Of a DNA stretch of 64,000 bases, positions 48,217 to 57,727 are shown piece by piece (within the stretch, counting starts at the first letter, position 1; every line of letters begins with the position of its first letter). The DNA is from Ochrobactrum sp. RH2CCR150 (lineage in GTDB: Bacteria; Pseudomonadota; Alphaproteobacteria; Rhizobiales; Rhizobiaceae). The notes under the pieces were generated by a model. It did no database searches and was not told the DNA's origin. It was given only the letters and a program-made list of their open reading frames with translations. A program made the translations under genes and the position numbers. The stretch is taken from NCBI GenBank assembly GCA_014138095.1, contig JACGXE010000016.1, positions 33,898-97,897 of the forward strand, in the 5' to 3' direction.

Positions 48217-49424
48217 AGTTTCTTCCTTTTGGGTTTGCCTGTCTGCTTGAATGCTTCCGGCACGGCTGCGGCGATGGCTTTCTTCATCACGGTAGGCAGA
48301 GCTTCTCCGGCGAGTTCATCCGGAGCCGACCACCAGCCATTTGCGGCCAAATGCTCGCTCACATTCTCGGCCCGATAGACCGAGAGGCGCAATTCGAAAT
48401 GGGTGAAGACATGGCTAATGCTGCCGGACGGGGTCCATGACGCCGGAAAGGGGGCAGCTTTGACTGTCGCATCGCCATCGATACGCGCAGTCCATGGGCT
48501 GCCAGGCACTTCCGTCATGCCTGCTAGCAGGCCTTCGCCTTTTCGTTTTTGCAGGAAAATGGCTCCATCTCCGGTAATCGCGACGAAGGCCGCACCGATG
48601 CGGATCGGCTTTTCCGCCTTTGGCGCCTTGACCGGAAATTCTTCCGGGTCGCGGGTGGCGAGCGCAACGCAATTATCATTGACAGGACAGATCGCGCAGG
48701 CCGGTCGGCGCGGCGTGCAGATCGTTGCGCCGAGGTCCATCATCGCCTGTGCGAAGTCGCCGGGGCGGTCTGACGGTGTCATCTCGGCCATCAGGGCACG
48801 GATCTGCGGCTTGGCGGCAGGCAATGGTGTGTCGATGACATAGAGCCGCGAAATGACGCGCTCGACATTGCCGTCCACCACTGCGGCATTTTCGCCAAAG
48901 GCAATCGCAGCGATCGCTGCCGATGTGTAGTCGCCAATGCCGGGCAGTTCTTTCAATTCTGCCGCATTGTCCGGGAATTTCCCGCCATATTGTGCGGCGA
49001 CGAGATCAGCGCATTTCTTGAGATTGCGCGCGCGCGAATAATAGCCGAGCCCCGCCCAGGCCCGAAGGATATCGTCTTCGCTGGCGTTGGCCATTGCGCG
49101 CACGCTCGGCCAGCGTTCGACAAAAGCAGTGAAATAGGATTTGACCGCCTCGACGGTCGTCTGCTGAAGCATGATCTCCGAAAGCCAGACCCGATAGGGA
49201 TCGGGACGCATGCCGCGCGCCTGTTCGGATGGTGTTACGCGCCAGGGCAGAACACGGTGATGGCGATCATACCAGGCCAGAAGCTGGCTGCTGCGTTTTG
49301 GGCCGCTGTTTGGCTCATGCGAAGCGGTGATCGGGCGGGCAGTATTGTTCAACGGCAAGGCGGTGTTCCCGGCAAGGTCTGTTTTCTGTAGTTGATAGGA
49401 AAAACATCGATAGTGTAAAGCCAA
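48213..49424 (-). CDS. mutY: A/G-specific adenine glycosylase MutY
   Basis: MutY removes adenine mispaired with 8-oxoguanine. The helix-hairpin-helix region LPGIGDYTSAAIAAIAFGE is followed by VVDGNVERVISRL with the catalytic Asp. WLSEIMLQQTTVEAV holds the catalytic Glu. Four cysteines (CTPRRPACAICPVNDNC) bind the [4Fe-4S] cluster. A C-terminal NUDIX-like domain (about 270-390) recognises 8-oxoG. The start is uncertain: no ATG fits, the TTG at 49424 gives 403 residues, and a TTG some 20 codons later is possible, since family members start near LLAWYDRHHRVLPWR. Confidence 0.93.
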   Translation of the reverse strand: MALHYRCFSYQLQKTDLAGNTALPLNNTARPITASHEPNSGPKRSSQLLAWYDRHHRVLPWRVTPSEQARGMRPDPYRVWLSEIMLQQTTVEAVKSYFTAFVERWPSVRAMANASEDDILRAWAGLGYYSRARNLKKCADLVAAQYGGKFPDNAAELKELPGIGDYTSAAIAAIAFGENAAVVDGNVERVISRLYVIDTPLPAAKPQIRALMAEMTPSDRPGDFAQAMMDLGATICTPRRPACAICPVNDNCVALATRDPEEFPVKAPKAEKPIRIGAAFVAITGDGAIFLQKRKGEGLLAGMTEVPGSPWTARIDGDATVKAAPFPASWTPSGSISHVFTHFELRLSVYRAENVSEHLAANGWWSAPDELAGEALPTVMKKAIAAAVPEAFKQTGKPKRKKL

Positions 49425-49501
49425 ACATGGTCAGCACTTGGCAAATGGCTATGGCAGGTTACAAATCTTCCCATTGCGCTTTTGCCGTGGAAAGAGAATC
49501 A

Positions 49502-50269
49502 GTGATTAATTCCGTACCGGTTTATGTCATCAATCTCGCGCGTTCGCGAGACCGATGGGAGCGCCTGCAGAAAAGCGCCGACGCGTTTTCTCTCGATTTG
49601 CGGCGCGTCGAGGCTGTGGAAGGCAAACTGTTGCAGCCGGATGAACTTGGCAATTTCGATGATGCCGGGTTCCGCCGCTGTCATGGCAAAATAGCCTTGC
49701 CCGCTGAGATCGGCTGTTATTTCAGTCATATTCGGACTCTTGAAGTCATTGCTGCAGCTCCGGAGCCTTTTGCGGTTCTGGTCGAAGACGATGTTATATT
49801 CACGCCCGTTTTCTTGCCGTTCATTGAAAAGGCTAGGAAAATCAGCGGTTGGGATGTGATCAAGCTGGTCAATCATCGCACAGCAGCGTTTAGACCGTTC
49901 CGTCAGGTCGATGATGAATTCACAATCGGGCGTTGCCTGCACGGGCCGCTTGGGAGTTCTGCGGCCTATATAGTCACGCGTAAAGGAGCCGGAAAATTGC
50001 TGGCTGCGATACGCCCCATGCGGGTGCCTTACGATGTCGCACTCGAGCGGGGATGGGCTGGCAATTACGAGATTTTCACCACGGACAAACCGGCGGTGGA
50101 ATTCTCCGATATGGCGGTCTCGACGATCGCACAGGGGCGATCAACCTACGCTAAAAAACGATTGCCGCCATACAAAAGGCTAACTACGCTTTTGTTCAGG
50201 GCTGCCGATTATATCAGGCGAATCGTTTATGCACTTGCGAAGAGGAATCTCAAAGAGGCGGTCGATTGA
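49502..50269 (+). CDS. Glycosyltransferase family 25 protein
   Basis: The 255-residue protein has the GT25 pattern: VYVINLARSRDRWERLQ, the CHGKIALPAEIGCYFSHIRT segment, VLVEDDVIF (the metal-binding acidic motif) and GSSAAYIVTRKGAGKLL. GT25 enzymes act in LPS core and O-antigen synthesis. The start is not certain: GTG 49502 fits the family; ATG 49427 is in frame upstream. The stop overlaps a TTG start of the next gene (TTGA), so it is coupled to the O-antigen-ligase-like gene. Confidence 0.88.
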   Translation: MINSVPVYVINLARSRDRWERLQKSADAFSLDLRRVEAVEGKLLQPDELGNFDDAGFRRCHGKIALPAEIGCYFSHIRTLEVIAAAPEPFAVLVEDDVIFTPVFLPFIEKARKISGWDVIKLVNHRTAAFRPFRQVDDEFTIGRCLHGPLGSSAAYIVTRKGAGKLLAAIRPMRVPYDVALERGWAGNYEIFTTDKPAVEFSDMAVSTIAQGRSTYAKKRLPPYKRLTTLLFRAADYIRRIVYALAKRNLKEAVD

Positions 50270-51525
50270 GCTATTTCAAAAAATCCTTTTTATTTCGTCG
50301 CAAGGTTGACCCCTGGGTTCTTGGCGTGGCTTCCGCAACGATGCCAATTCGGGTCGGACTCGGCCCTCTGATTTTATTCGTATTTTCCTGCATCGGCATT
50401 TACATGGCTTGTGGTCGCCATGCGGTTGCCCGGCTGCATTGCAAGAAGTTCTATATTTTCATTGTGCTCTATGCGGCCTGGTCGCTTGGGCTGATCCTGT
50501 TTCGCGGCGAACCGTTCAGCGACAACCGCCAGATCGGTTATACGCTGCTAATCGCCGTTTTCGCATTCGCCGGTTCCGGCATGGCTTTAATCCGCGATCC
50601 GTTGCGCGCCTATGTGCTTGGTGCACGCGTTGGCGTCATTATCGCGACGATCACTGCATTGTACCTCGCTGTCACGGCTGGGGGGCGTATTGGTATTGGC
50701 GGCAATCAGGCGGTTTTCGCCTTCGTGGTCGGCGTTTCGGCCATTTCTGCGGCCATCCCTTTGCGTCATGCGTGGCGCTATCTGCCCAACGGGCCGCATT
50801 GGCTTGTGCTGGGTCTGGCGGCCGTCCTGGCCTCCGAAACCCGAGCGGTCATCGTGGTTTTGCCGATCTTCGCAGCCGTTGAGATCATTTTCTTCCTGAA
50901 GCGTTTCAGTATCCGCCAGCAGGGAAGCGTTTACGCTGCACTTGCTGTCGCTTTGGCAGCGCTGATTGTTGTCGGACCGGTCGGGGATGTCATCTCGAAG
51001 CGCTTTTCGGGCATGATCGAATATTACGACACTGGTGATAGCAAGCAGTGGGAAGACAAGATCTCCGCCGATATCCGCGAGGTGCTTTGGACAAGCGCGA
51101 GCAAGATCATCGCGCAGCATCCGTTTGCGGGTGTCGGCTCCTATTCGAAAATGAATGACGTTAGGGCCGAGGCAGGTGACAAGGCCGAAATGCTGGCCGG
51201 GTTCCGCCATGTCCACAATACGGTTCTCGATGAATTGCTGAACGACGGTATCGTCGGGCTGATCTTCATGACCGGAGCGTTCCTGTCTATTTTCATCTAT
51301 TTGTGGCGCACAGCTGATAGCTGGGCGATGCGCAGAGCTTTGATCTATTTCGCCGTGATCAGCAGCAGTTATGGCATGTTGCACAATCCGCTGCTGCACG
51401 AGGTTACGATTTCGTCGACCATGTTCTTCCTTGCGGCGCTGAATGCAGCGGCGTCCCGTCGCGTCATGGCCGCACGGCGTGCCGGTCTTAAAACGTGCAT
51501 ATTCGGAAAGAAGTCGATTGCATGA
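50266..51525 (+). CDS. O-antigen ligase/polymerase-like membrane protein (Wzy_C family)
   Basis: The 419-residue protein has about ten to eleven membrane helices (for example LILFVFSCIGIYMACG, YTLLIAVFAFAGSGMALI) and a large periplasmic loop that ends HVHNTVLDELLNDGIVGLIF, the Wzy_C/WaaL hallmark. Such proteins join O-polysaccharide to lipid A core or polymerise it. The start is TTG 50266, overlapping the previous stop; the ligase stop in turn overlaps the next ATG (ATGA). The three genes are therefore one coupled unit. Confidence 0.88.
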   Translation: MSYFKKSFLFRRKVDPWVLGVASATMPIRVGLGPLILFVFSCIGIYMACGRHAVARLHCKKFYIFIVLYAAWSLGLILFRGEPFSDNRQIGYTLLIAVFAFAGSGMALIRDPLRAYVLGARVGVIIATITALYLAVTAGGRIGIGGNQAVFAFVVGVSAISAAIPLRHAWRYLPNGPHWLVLGLAAVLASETRAVIVVLPIFAAVEIIFFLKRFSIRQQGSVYAALAVALAALIVVGPVGDVISKRFSGMIEYYDTGDSKQWEDKISADIREVLWTSASKIIAQHPFAGVGSYSKMNDVRAEAGDKAEMLAGFRHVHNTVLDELLNDGIVGLIFMTGAFLSIFIYLWRTADSWAMRRALIYFAVISSSYGMLHNPLLHEVTISSTMFFLAALNAAASRRVMAARRAGLKTCIFGKKSIA

Positions 51526-52499
51526 AAGCGATAGTAACGGGGGCAGCCGGTTTCATCGGATACCATACGGCGCAACGCCTGCTGGATGCGGGCTGGCAGG
51601 TTGTGGGCATCGATAATGTCAATGACTACTATCAGGTCGAGCTGAAGGACACACGGCTTGCCAAGCTCCACGCGCGCGAGGGTTTTCGTTTTGCCAAAGC
51701 CGATATTGCGGACGCGGAAGCGATCAAGGTCGCCATCGGCGCGGACAGGGATGCCGATGTGATCGTGCATCTGGCCGCGCAGGCAGGCGTGCGCTATTCT
51801 ATCGAAAACCCGGCGGCCTATGTCTCGGCCAATGTCATGGGTCAGGTCAATATTTTCGAAACCGCGCTGAAGCTCGAAAAGCGTCCGCCTGTGGTCTATG
51901 CCAGCTCATCGTCAGTTTATGGCGCGAACGAGAAAATTCCTTTCTCGGAAAGCGATCCGGTCAATCATCCGGTTTCGGTCTATGCGGCGACGAAACGTTC
52001 CGGTGAATTGCTGGCTTTTTCCTATAGTCATGTGCACAAGTTGTATTCGACCGGGTTGCGCTTCTTTACGGTTTACGGCCCCTTCGGGCGACCCGATATG
52101 GCGCCATGGCTCTTCACTTCGGCTATTTTGAAAGGCGAACCCATCCGCGTTTTCAACAATGGCGAGATGCAGCGCGATTTTACGTTTGTGGAGGATATCG
52201 TCAGCGGCGTCGTTGGCGCGGTGAAGCGCATTCTAGACAAGCCGGAAGAAACCGCGCCGGTCTATAATCTCGGCAATAACCGCCCGGTGATGCTCAATGA
52301 TTTCATTGCAGCCATCGAAAAAGCCACCGGTAGGGAAGCGATCCGCAAGCTGGAACCGATGCCTGCCGCAGACGTTCCGCGCACCTATGCGGATATTACG
52401 CTTGCCGCCCGCGATCTGGGTTTCAGCCCCAAGACGACGCTCGATGAAGGTATTCCTTTGTTTGTGGAGTGGTTTCGCGACTATAATGGAGCGCGATGA
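51522..52499 (+). CDS. NAD-dependent sugar epimerase (UDP-glucuronate 4-epimerase-like)
   Basis: The 325-residue protein is an extended short-chain dehydrogenase with VTGAAGFIGYHTAQ at the N-terminus, YASSSSVYGANEKIPFSE with the catalytic Ser, and YAATKRSGELLAFSY with the Tyr-Lys pair. RFFTVYGPFGRPDMAPWLF and the C-terminal region match UDP-glucuronate epimerases, which make UDP-galacturonate. Nucleotide-sugar supply to the neighbouring glycosyltransferase is inferred. Its stop overlaps the next ATG (ATGA). Confidence 0.92.
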   Translation: MKAIVTGAAGFIGYHTAQRLLDAGWQVVGIDNVNDYYQVELKDTRLAKLHAREGFRFAKADIADAEAIKVAIGADRDADVIVHLAAQAGVRYSIENPAAYVSANVMGQVNIFETALKLEKRPPVVYASSSSVYGANEKIPFSESDPVNHPVSVYAATKRSGELLAFSYSHVHKLYSTGLRFFTVYGPFGRPDMAPWLFTSAILKGEPIRVFNNGEMQRDFTFVEDIVSGVVGAVKRILDKPEETAPVYNLGNNRPVMLNDFIAAIEKATGREAIRKLEPMPAADVPRTYADITLAARDLGFSPKTTLDEGIPLFVEWFRDYNGAR

Positions 52500-53011
52500 G
52501 CGAGCCAAAATCAAAACGCGGATTTAGACCGCTGGCGGATATGACATCGGGGCTGATGGACCCGATGCTTCAGAAACGTGCGGGCATTAATCTCTCGTTG
52601 CTGCAATCCTGGGAAGATATTGTCGGTCCGGCCATCGGTGCTACGTCTCGCCCGTTGCGCATTCTCTGGCCGCGTCGCTTGCATGAAGACGAGCCGTTCA
52701 AACCTGCCACGCTGATCATCGCCTGCGAAGGTTTTGCCGCCTTGCAGATCCAGCACGAGACCGGCGAGATCATCGGCCGGGTCAATGGCTTTCTCGGTTT
52801 TTCGGCGATTGGGCGCATTCGCATCGAGCAAAAGCCCCCCATGTTGCCGGCCAAGCGTCGGGTCAAGCGGCTGGCTCCGCTGGCCCCTTCCGAAGAACGG
52901 CGGATCGATAAGGCGACGGACGGCATCGAGGATGATGCCTTGCGGGCCGCCCTTGCACGGCTCGGCAAGAACATTCTGGCGGAGAAGCGCGCCTCCGGTA
53001 AAAAAGAGTGA
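52496..53011 (+). CDS. DUF721/DciA-like protein
   Basis: The 171-residue protein contains the DUF721 domain (INLSLLQSWEDIVGPAIGA and LIIACEGFAALQIQHETGE). DUF721 includes DciA, the ancestral loader of DnaB found in bacteria lacking DnaC or DnaI. A basic tail (RRVKRLAPLA) follows. Loading DnaB is inferred from family knowledge. It overlaps the epimerase gene by ATGA even though the epimerase has an unrelated role, so the cassette was inserted precisely upstream. Confidence 0.85.
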   Translation: MSEPKSKRGFRPLADMTSGLMDPMLQKRAGINLSLLQSWEDIVGPAIGATSRPLRILWPRRLHEDEPFKPATLIIACEGFAALQIQHETGEIIGRVNGFLGFSAIGRIRIEQKPPMLPAKRRVKRLAPLAPSEERRIDKATDGIEDDALRAALARLGKNILAEKRASGKKE

Positions 53012-53246
53012 TTAAAGCTCAGCGCGTTGCGACAAATATCCCGCAATTGCAAAAACACTTAATTGCGATACAAGCTGCCATAAATTTGATGCAAGCCGTG
53101 GTCAGTTTGCAGCGAGTTGAATGAGGGGGCCGGGTCTGTCGTTCTGAATATGGAAACAATGTCGGCGCTGTGCTGACTTTCATGTGAACGATGCGGGGCT
53201 GGTGAATATCTCTCTGCCGCCTTAGATTGTATATCGAAACAACCGA

Positions 53247-53936
53247 ATGAAACAGGACTGGATGATTCGTATGCCTGCAGTGCTTAATCGCAGACACGTC
53301 ATTTCTCTCGCTGGATCGGCTGCTGCCGGGCTGGCTTTTGCAGGAGCATCTGCAACGGGCGCTCTGGCGCAGGACCGTGCCCCGGAAGGCACTGTCGATG
53401 CAGCCAAGATTGCTGAACCGGGCAAGCTCAAGGATATGGTCTACGGCAAGGCCGATGCGCCGGTTACGATCATCGAATATGCATCGCTGACCTGCCCGCA
53501 TTGCGCGGATTTCACGATCAATACATTCCCGAAAATCAAGGAAAAATATATCGATAGCGGCAAGGCGCGGCTCATTTTCCGCGAGTTCCCGTTCGATCCG
53601 CGCGCAACCGCTGCGTTCATGCTGGCACGTTGCGCCCCGGAAGATCGTTATTTCCCGATGGTCGATGTGTTCTTCAAGCAGCAGCAGCAGTGGGCAACCG
53701 CCGAAGATGGCGAAGCTGCCCTGCTGCAAATCGCAAAACTTGCCGGTTTTACACAGGAGTCCTTCAAGGCTTGCTTGACGAACCAGCAAGTTCTCGATGA
53801 TGTGAGAGCAACGATGGAGCGTGGATCGAAGGATTTCGGAGTCAATGCGACGCCGACTTTCTTCATTAACGGACAAAAATACGCTGGAGCCCTTTCGGTT
53901 GACGAGATGTCGGCAATCATCGACAAGCTTCTCTGA
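53247..53936 (+). CDS. DsbA-family thiol:disulfide interchange protein
   Basis: The 229-residue protein has a signal with a twin arginine (NRRHVISLAGSAAAGLAFAG), so Tat export is possible, then a thioredoxin fold with active site CPHC (YASLTCPHCADFTINTF). NATPTFFINGQKYAGAL holds the cis-Pro. Two more cysteines (LARCAPEDRY and FKACLTNQ) resemble the second disulfide of DsbA relatives. It is next to smc, as in other Rhizobiales. A terminator follows. Confidence 0.93.
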   Translation: MKQDWMIRMPAVLNRRHVISLAGSAAAGLAFAGASATGALAQDRAPEGTVDAAKIAEPGKLKDMVYGKADAPVTIIEYASLTCPHCADFTINTFPKIKEKYIDSGKARLIFREFPFDPRATAAFMLARCAPEDRYFPMVDVFFKQQQQWATAEDGEAALLQIAKLAGFTQESFKACLTNQQVLDDVRATMERGSKDFGVNATPTFFINGQKYAGALSVDEMSAIIDKLL

Positions 53937-53952
53937 CCCGTTTTTCCGGATG

Positions 53953-53982
53953 AAAAGCGGACGCATCGCTGCGTCCGCTTTT
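53953..53982 (+). terminator. Intrinsic terminator after the DsbA-like gene
   Basis: A perfect 12-bp stem (AAAAGCGGACGC with GCGTCCGCTTTT, loop ATCGCT) ends in a T run. Confidence 0.9.
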
Positions 53983-54023
53983 GCTGTTTCTGGAATGGGC
54001 GATAAAAACGGGGGAGCTTGCTG

Positions 54024-57000
54024 ATGCGCTTCTCCAAACTGCGCCTTGTCGGTTTCAAGTCCTTCGTCGAACCCATGGAGTTCGTGATCGAAGGCGGGCT
54101 GACTGGTGTCGTCGGGCCAAATGGCTGCGGTAAATCCAATCTCGTTGAAGCCTTGCGCTGGGTGATGGGTGAAAACTCATACAAGAACATGCGCGCTTCC
54201 GGCATGGATGATGTCATTTTCTCCGGTTCCGCCACGCGCCCGGCGCGCAACACGGCGGAAGTGACGCTTTTCCTTGATAATTCCGACCGCACGGCTCCGG
54301 CCAGCTATAACGATGCCGATGAGTTGCAGGTGTCGCGCCGTATCGAGCGCGAGGCTGGCTCGGTTTATCGCATCAATGGCAAGGAAGCCCGCGCCAAGGA
54401 TGTGCAGCTGCTTTTTGCGGATCAGTCGACGGGCGCGCGTTCGCCATCCATGGTCGGGCAGGGGCGCATCGGCGAGCTTATTCAGGCGAAGCCGCAGGCA
54501 CGCCGCGCTTTGCTGGAAGAAGCGGCCGGTATTTCCGGCCTGCATACGCGCCGCCACGAAGCGGAACTGCGTCTGCGTGCTGCCGAGGGCAATCTCGACC
54601 GTCTGGACGATGTGGTCGGCGAACTGGGCAGCCAGATTGAAAGCCTGAAGCGTCAAGCCCGTCAGGCCAACAGGTTCAAGGCGCTTTCCGCCGATATCCG
54701 CCGTGCAGAAGCCGCCTTGCTGCATCTGCGCTGGAGTCAGGCCAAGGTTCAGGAAGGCGAGGCGCAAAGCGCATTGTCGGCTTCCACTGCCACCGTGGGC
54801 GATATGGCGCAGGCGCAGATGAATGCCGCCCGCGATCAGGCGGTCGGCGCGCATAAGCTACCGGAACTGCGCGATGCGGAAGCCAAGGCCGCCGCCGCCT
54901 TACAGCGCCTTTCGATTGCCCGCACCCAGCTTGACGAAGAGGACGGACGTATTCGCGCCCGCCGCGCCGAGCTGATGAAGCGGCTGGAACAGCTGACCGC
55001 CGATATCGCTCGTGAAGAGCAGATGGTGCGCGAGAATGCCGATATTCTGGCAAAGCTGGAGGAAGAAGAACAGGAACTGGTCGCTTCCAACGAAGCATCC
55101 GGCGAGCGTGACGAGGAGTTGCGCGCGCTGTTCGAGGAAGCGGAAATCCGCTTGACCGATAGCGAAGGTGCACTGGCGCGGGTCACGGCCGAGCGCGCGG
55201 AAGCAACCGCTGAACGGGCGCAGATCGAACGCGCCTTAAAGGAAACGCAAGGTCAACGCGACCGCCTCGCTGTGCAGATGGACAGTATCGAGCGCGATAT
55301 TGCATCCGTGGTGGAGCAGATCGGCGGTTTGTTCGATCCGGCTGAAAAGCGCATCGTGGTCGATGCCTGTGCGGATGCGCTTGCCGCGGCAGAAGAAGCG
55401 GTCGTTGCGGCAGAAGAACTGGTCGCAGGCGCACGCGAAGTGGAAGCGGCGAGCCGTCAGCCACTGAACGAAGCGCGCACCGAACTGAACCGCATCGAGA
55501 CCGAAGCACAGACACTGGCGCGTATCCTTAATGCTGGCGAGACCGGTCAGTTTCCGCCTGTGGTGGAAGAGCTGCGTGTCGAGAAGGGCTATGAAGTCGC
55601 ACTTGGCGCGGCGCTTGGTGAAGACCTCGACGCGGCAAGCGACGAGCATGCGCCCGTCTACTGGGCTTATAATCCGGCGCCGGAAGCTGATCCGGTCTTG
55701 CCGCAGGGCGCGACGCCGCTCGACCGGCTGGTCGATGGACCGCAGCAGCTGCGTCGCAGGCTCGCGCAGGTCGGTGTCGTTTCGGACAGCGAAGGTCAGC
55801 GTTTGCAGGCGCTTTTGCGTCCCGGACAGCGGCTGGTGAGCAAGGCTGGCGCGCTGTGGCGCTGGGATGGGTATACGGCAAGCGCTGATGCGCCGACGCC
55901 GGCTGCGCAGCGTCTGGCCCAAAAGAACCGCCTGAGCGAGCTGGAGCAGGAATCGGTCGCCGCCCGCGAGAGCGTCGAGGAGGCTGAACAGGCCGTGCAT
56001 CGCGCCGAAGCTTCGGTGCGTGAAGCTGTCGAGCATGAGCGTGTTGCGCGCGACCAGTGGCGCGCGAACCAGCGCAAGCTGGACGAGGCGCGCGAAGCGC
56101 TGGCGGTTGCCGAGCGTGCGGCAGGGCAGCTTGCAACCCGCCGTTCGGCTTTGGATGAATCCAAGGCGCGACTGGAAGAGAATCTGGAAGAAGCGCAGAT
56201 CCGCGTTGCGGAAGCGGAAGACCGGCTCGGTGAGATGCCGGATCTGGACGCCATTGCCCAACGCCTTGCGGCGCTGACAAGCGAAGTTCTATCCGACCGC
56301 ACGGCTCTGGCCGAAGCGCGCGCCGCTTATGAAGGGCTGCGTCGCGAAGCCGAAGCCCGGTTGCGTCGTCTGGACATGATTGCGCTGGAGCGGCGCAGCT
56401 GGATTTCCCGTGCGGAAAATGCCGACCGGCAGATTGCGTCGCTGAATGACCGCCGCGCTGAAACGGCGGACGAGGCGGAAGGTCTGGCCGAAGCGCCTGA
56501 CGAGATTGAAGCGCGCCGCCGGGCGCTTCTGAACGAGCTTTCGCTGGCCGATGATCGCCGCAAGCAAGCCGCGGATATTCTGGCTGCAGCTGAAACCGCG
56601 CAGGCCGAACTCGACAAGGCTGCGACGCTTGCCATCCAGCAACTGGCATCGAGCCGCGAACAGCGTGCTCGCGCCGAGGAACGTCTTGCCGCCGCTGAAG
56701 AGCGACGCAAGGATGCGGAAGCCCGCATCGTCGAGGCGCTGAATTGTGCGCCGCATGAAGCCATCCGCCATACCGGGCTGAAGGCTGACGATCCGATTCC
56801 CGATCCCGATCAGCTGGAGCGCCAGCTGGAGCGGCTCAAGATCGAGCGCGAGCGGCTTGGCGCGGTGAACCTGCGCGCGGAAGAGGAAAGCCAGGAGCTT
56901 TCGGACCGTCTCGACGCGATCGTATCCGAGCGCGAAGATGTCATTGAGGCGATCAAGAAATTGCGCCAGGCGATCCAGAGCCTGAACCGCGAAGGACGCG

Positions 57001-57482
57001 AGCGTCTGCTGGCTGCCTTCGAGGTGGTGAATGTGCAGTTTCAGCGCCTGTTCACGCATCTGTTCGGCGGCGGCACGGCGGAACTGCAACTGATCGAAAG
57101 CGACGATCCGCTGGAAGCCGGGCTTGAAATTCTCGCCCGCCCGCCCGGCAAGAAGCCGCAGACCATGACGCTTCTTTCGGGCGGCGAGCAGGCGCTGACG
57201 GCCATGGCGTTGATCTTTGCGGTGTTCCTCACCAATCCGGCGCCAATCTGCGTGCTGGACGAAGTGGACGCGCCGCTCGACGACCATAATGTCGAGCGCT
57301 ATTGCAACCTGATGGACGAGATGGCGGCTTCAACCGAAACGCGCTTCGTGGTCATCACGCATAACCCGATCACCATGGCGCGCATGAACCGTCTGTTTGG
57401 CGTCACCATGGGCGAGCAGGGCGTCAGCCAGCTTGTTTCGGTTGATCTGCAGACGGCGGAACGCCTGCGCGAAGCAAGCTGA
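54024..57482 (+). CDS. smc: Chromosome partition protein SMC
   Basis: SMC organises and segregates the chromosome. The 1152-residue protein has the N-terminal Walker A VGPNGCGKSNLVEAL near residue 34, long coiled coils on both sides of a hinge (about residues 500-640), and the C-terminal ABC signature LLSGGEQALTAMALIFAVF with Walker B PICVLDEVDAPLDDHN. ATG 54024 is chosen over an in-frame TTG at 54018 because GGGGAG sits 7 bases before it. Two small genes lie downstream on the opposite strand. Confidence 0.97.
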   Translation: MRFSKLRLVGFKSFVEPMEFVIEGGLTGVVGPNGCGKSNLVEALRWVMGENSYKNMRASGMDDVIFSGSATRPARNTAEVTLFLDNSDRTAPASYNDADELQVSRRIEREAGSVYRINGKEARAKDVQLLFADQSTGARSPSMVGQGRIGELIQAKPQARRALLEEAAGISGLHTRRHEAELRLRAAEGNLDRLDDVVGELGSQIESLKRQARQANRFKALSADIRRAEAALLHLRWSQAKVQEGEAQSALSASTATVGDMAQAQMNAARDQAVGAHKLPELRDAEAKAAAALQRLSIARTQLDEEDGRIRARRAELMKRLEQLTADIAREEQMVRENADILAKLEEEEQELVASNEASGERDEELRALFEEAEIRLTDSEGALARVTAERAEATAERAQIERALKETQGQRDRLAVQMDSIERDIASVVEQIGGLFDPAEKRIVVDACADALAAAEEAVVAAEELVAGAREVEAASRQPLNEARTELNRIETEAQTLARILNAGETGQFPPVVEELRVEKGYEVALGAALGEDLDAASDEHAPVYWAYNPAPEADPVLPQGATPLDRLVDGPQQLRRRLAQVGVVSDSEGQRLQALLRPGQRLVSKAGALWRWDGYTASADAPTPAAQRLAQKNRLSELEQESVAARESVEEAEQAVHRAEASVREAVEHERVARDQWRANQRKLDEAREALAVAERAAGQLATRRSALDESKARLEENLEEAQIRVAEAEDRLGEMPDLDAIAQRLAALTSEVLSDRTALAEARAAYEGLRREAEARLRRLDMIALERRSWISRAENADRQIASLNDRRAETADEAEGLAEAPDEIEARRRALLNELSLADDRRKQAADILAAAETAQAELDKAATLAIQQLASSREQRARAEERLAAAEERRKDAEARIVEALNCAPHEAIRHTGLKADDPIPDPDQLERQLERLKIERERLGAVNLRAEEESQELSDRLDAIVSEREDVIEAIKKLRQAIQSLNREGRERLLAAFEVVNVQFQRLFTHLFGGGTAELQLIESDDPLEAGLEILARPPGKKPQTMTLLSGGEQALTAMALIFAVFLTNPAPICVLDEVDAPLDDHNVERYCNLMDEMAASTETRFVVITHNPITMARMNRLFGVTMGEQGVSQLVSVDLQTAERLREAS

Positions 57483-57515
57483 TCCATTTCGCATTTTTCG
57501 CGATAAGTCCGACGT

Positions 57516-57719
57516 CTACTCTTCTTCTCTGTCTTCTAAATCCTCATCGTCGTCATCGGATTCGATGACTTCCCAGATGAAGGCGTGAAGGCGATCTTCA
57601 ATGCTCTTTTTGGAGGCGCCTGCGGCCTCCATTTCGCGTTTGATCCGGAAGAATCGATCCTTGTCAGACTGGGACAAGTATCGCGCTGCGGATTCGAGGG
57701 CTGACAAGGACGTGGACAT
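57516..57719 (-). CDS. Small hypothetical protein with an acidic tail, 67 residues
   Basis: The protein starts MSTSLSALESAARYLSQSDKD, has a basic middle (FFRIKREMEAAGASKKSIED) and ends in a run of Asp and Glu (SDDDDEDLEDREEE). No domain was recognised. It starts eight bases after the stop of the glyoxalase-like gene in the same direction, so the two are likely co-transcribed. Confidence 0.6.
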   Translation of the reverse strand: MSTSLSALESAARYLSQSDKDRFFRIKREMEAAGASKKSIEDRLHAFIWEVIESDDDDEDLEDREEE

Positions 57720-57727
57720 GGGCTGCT

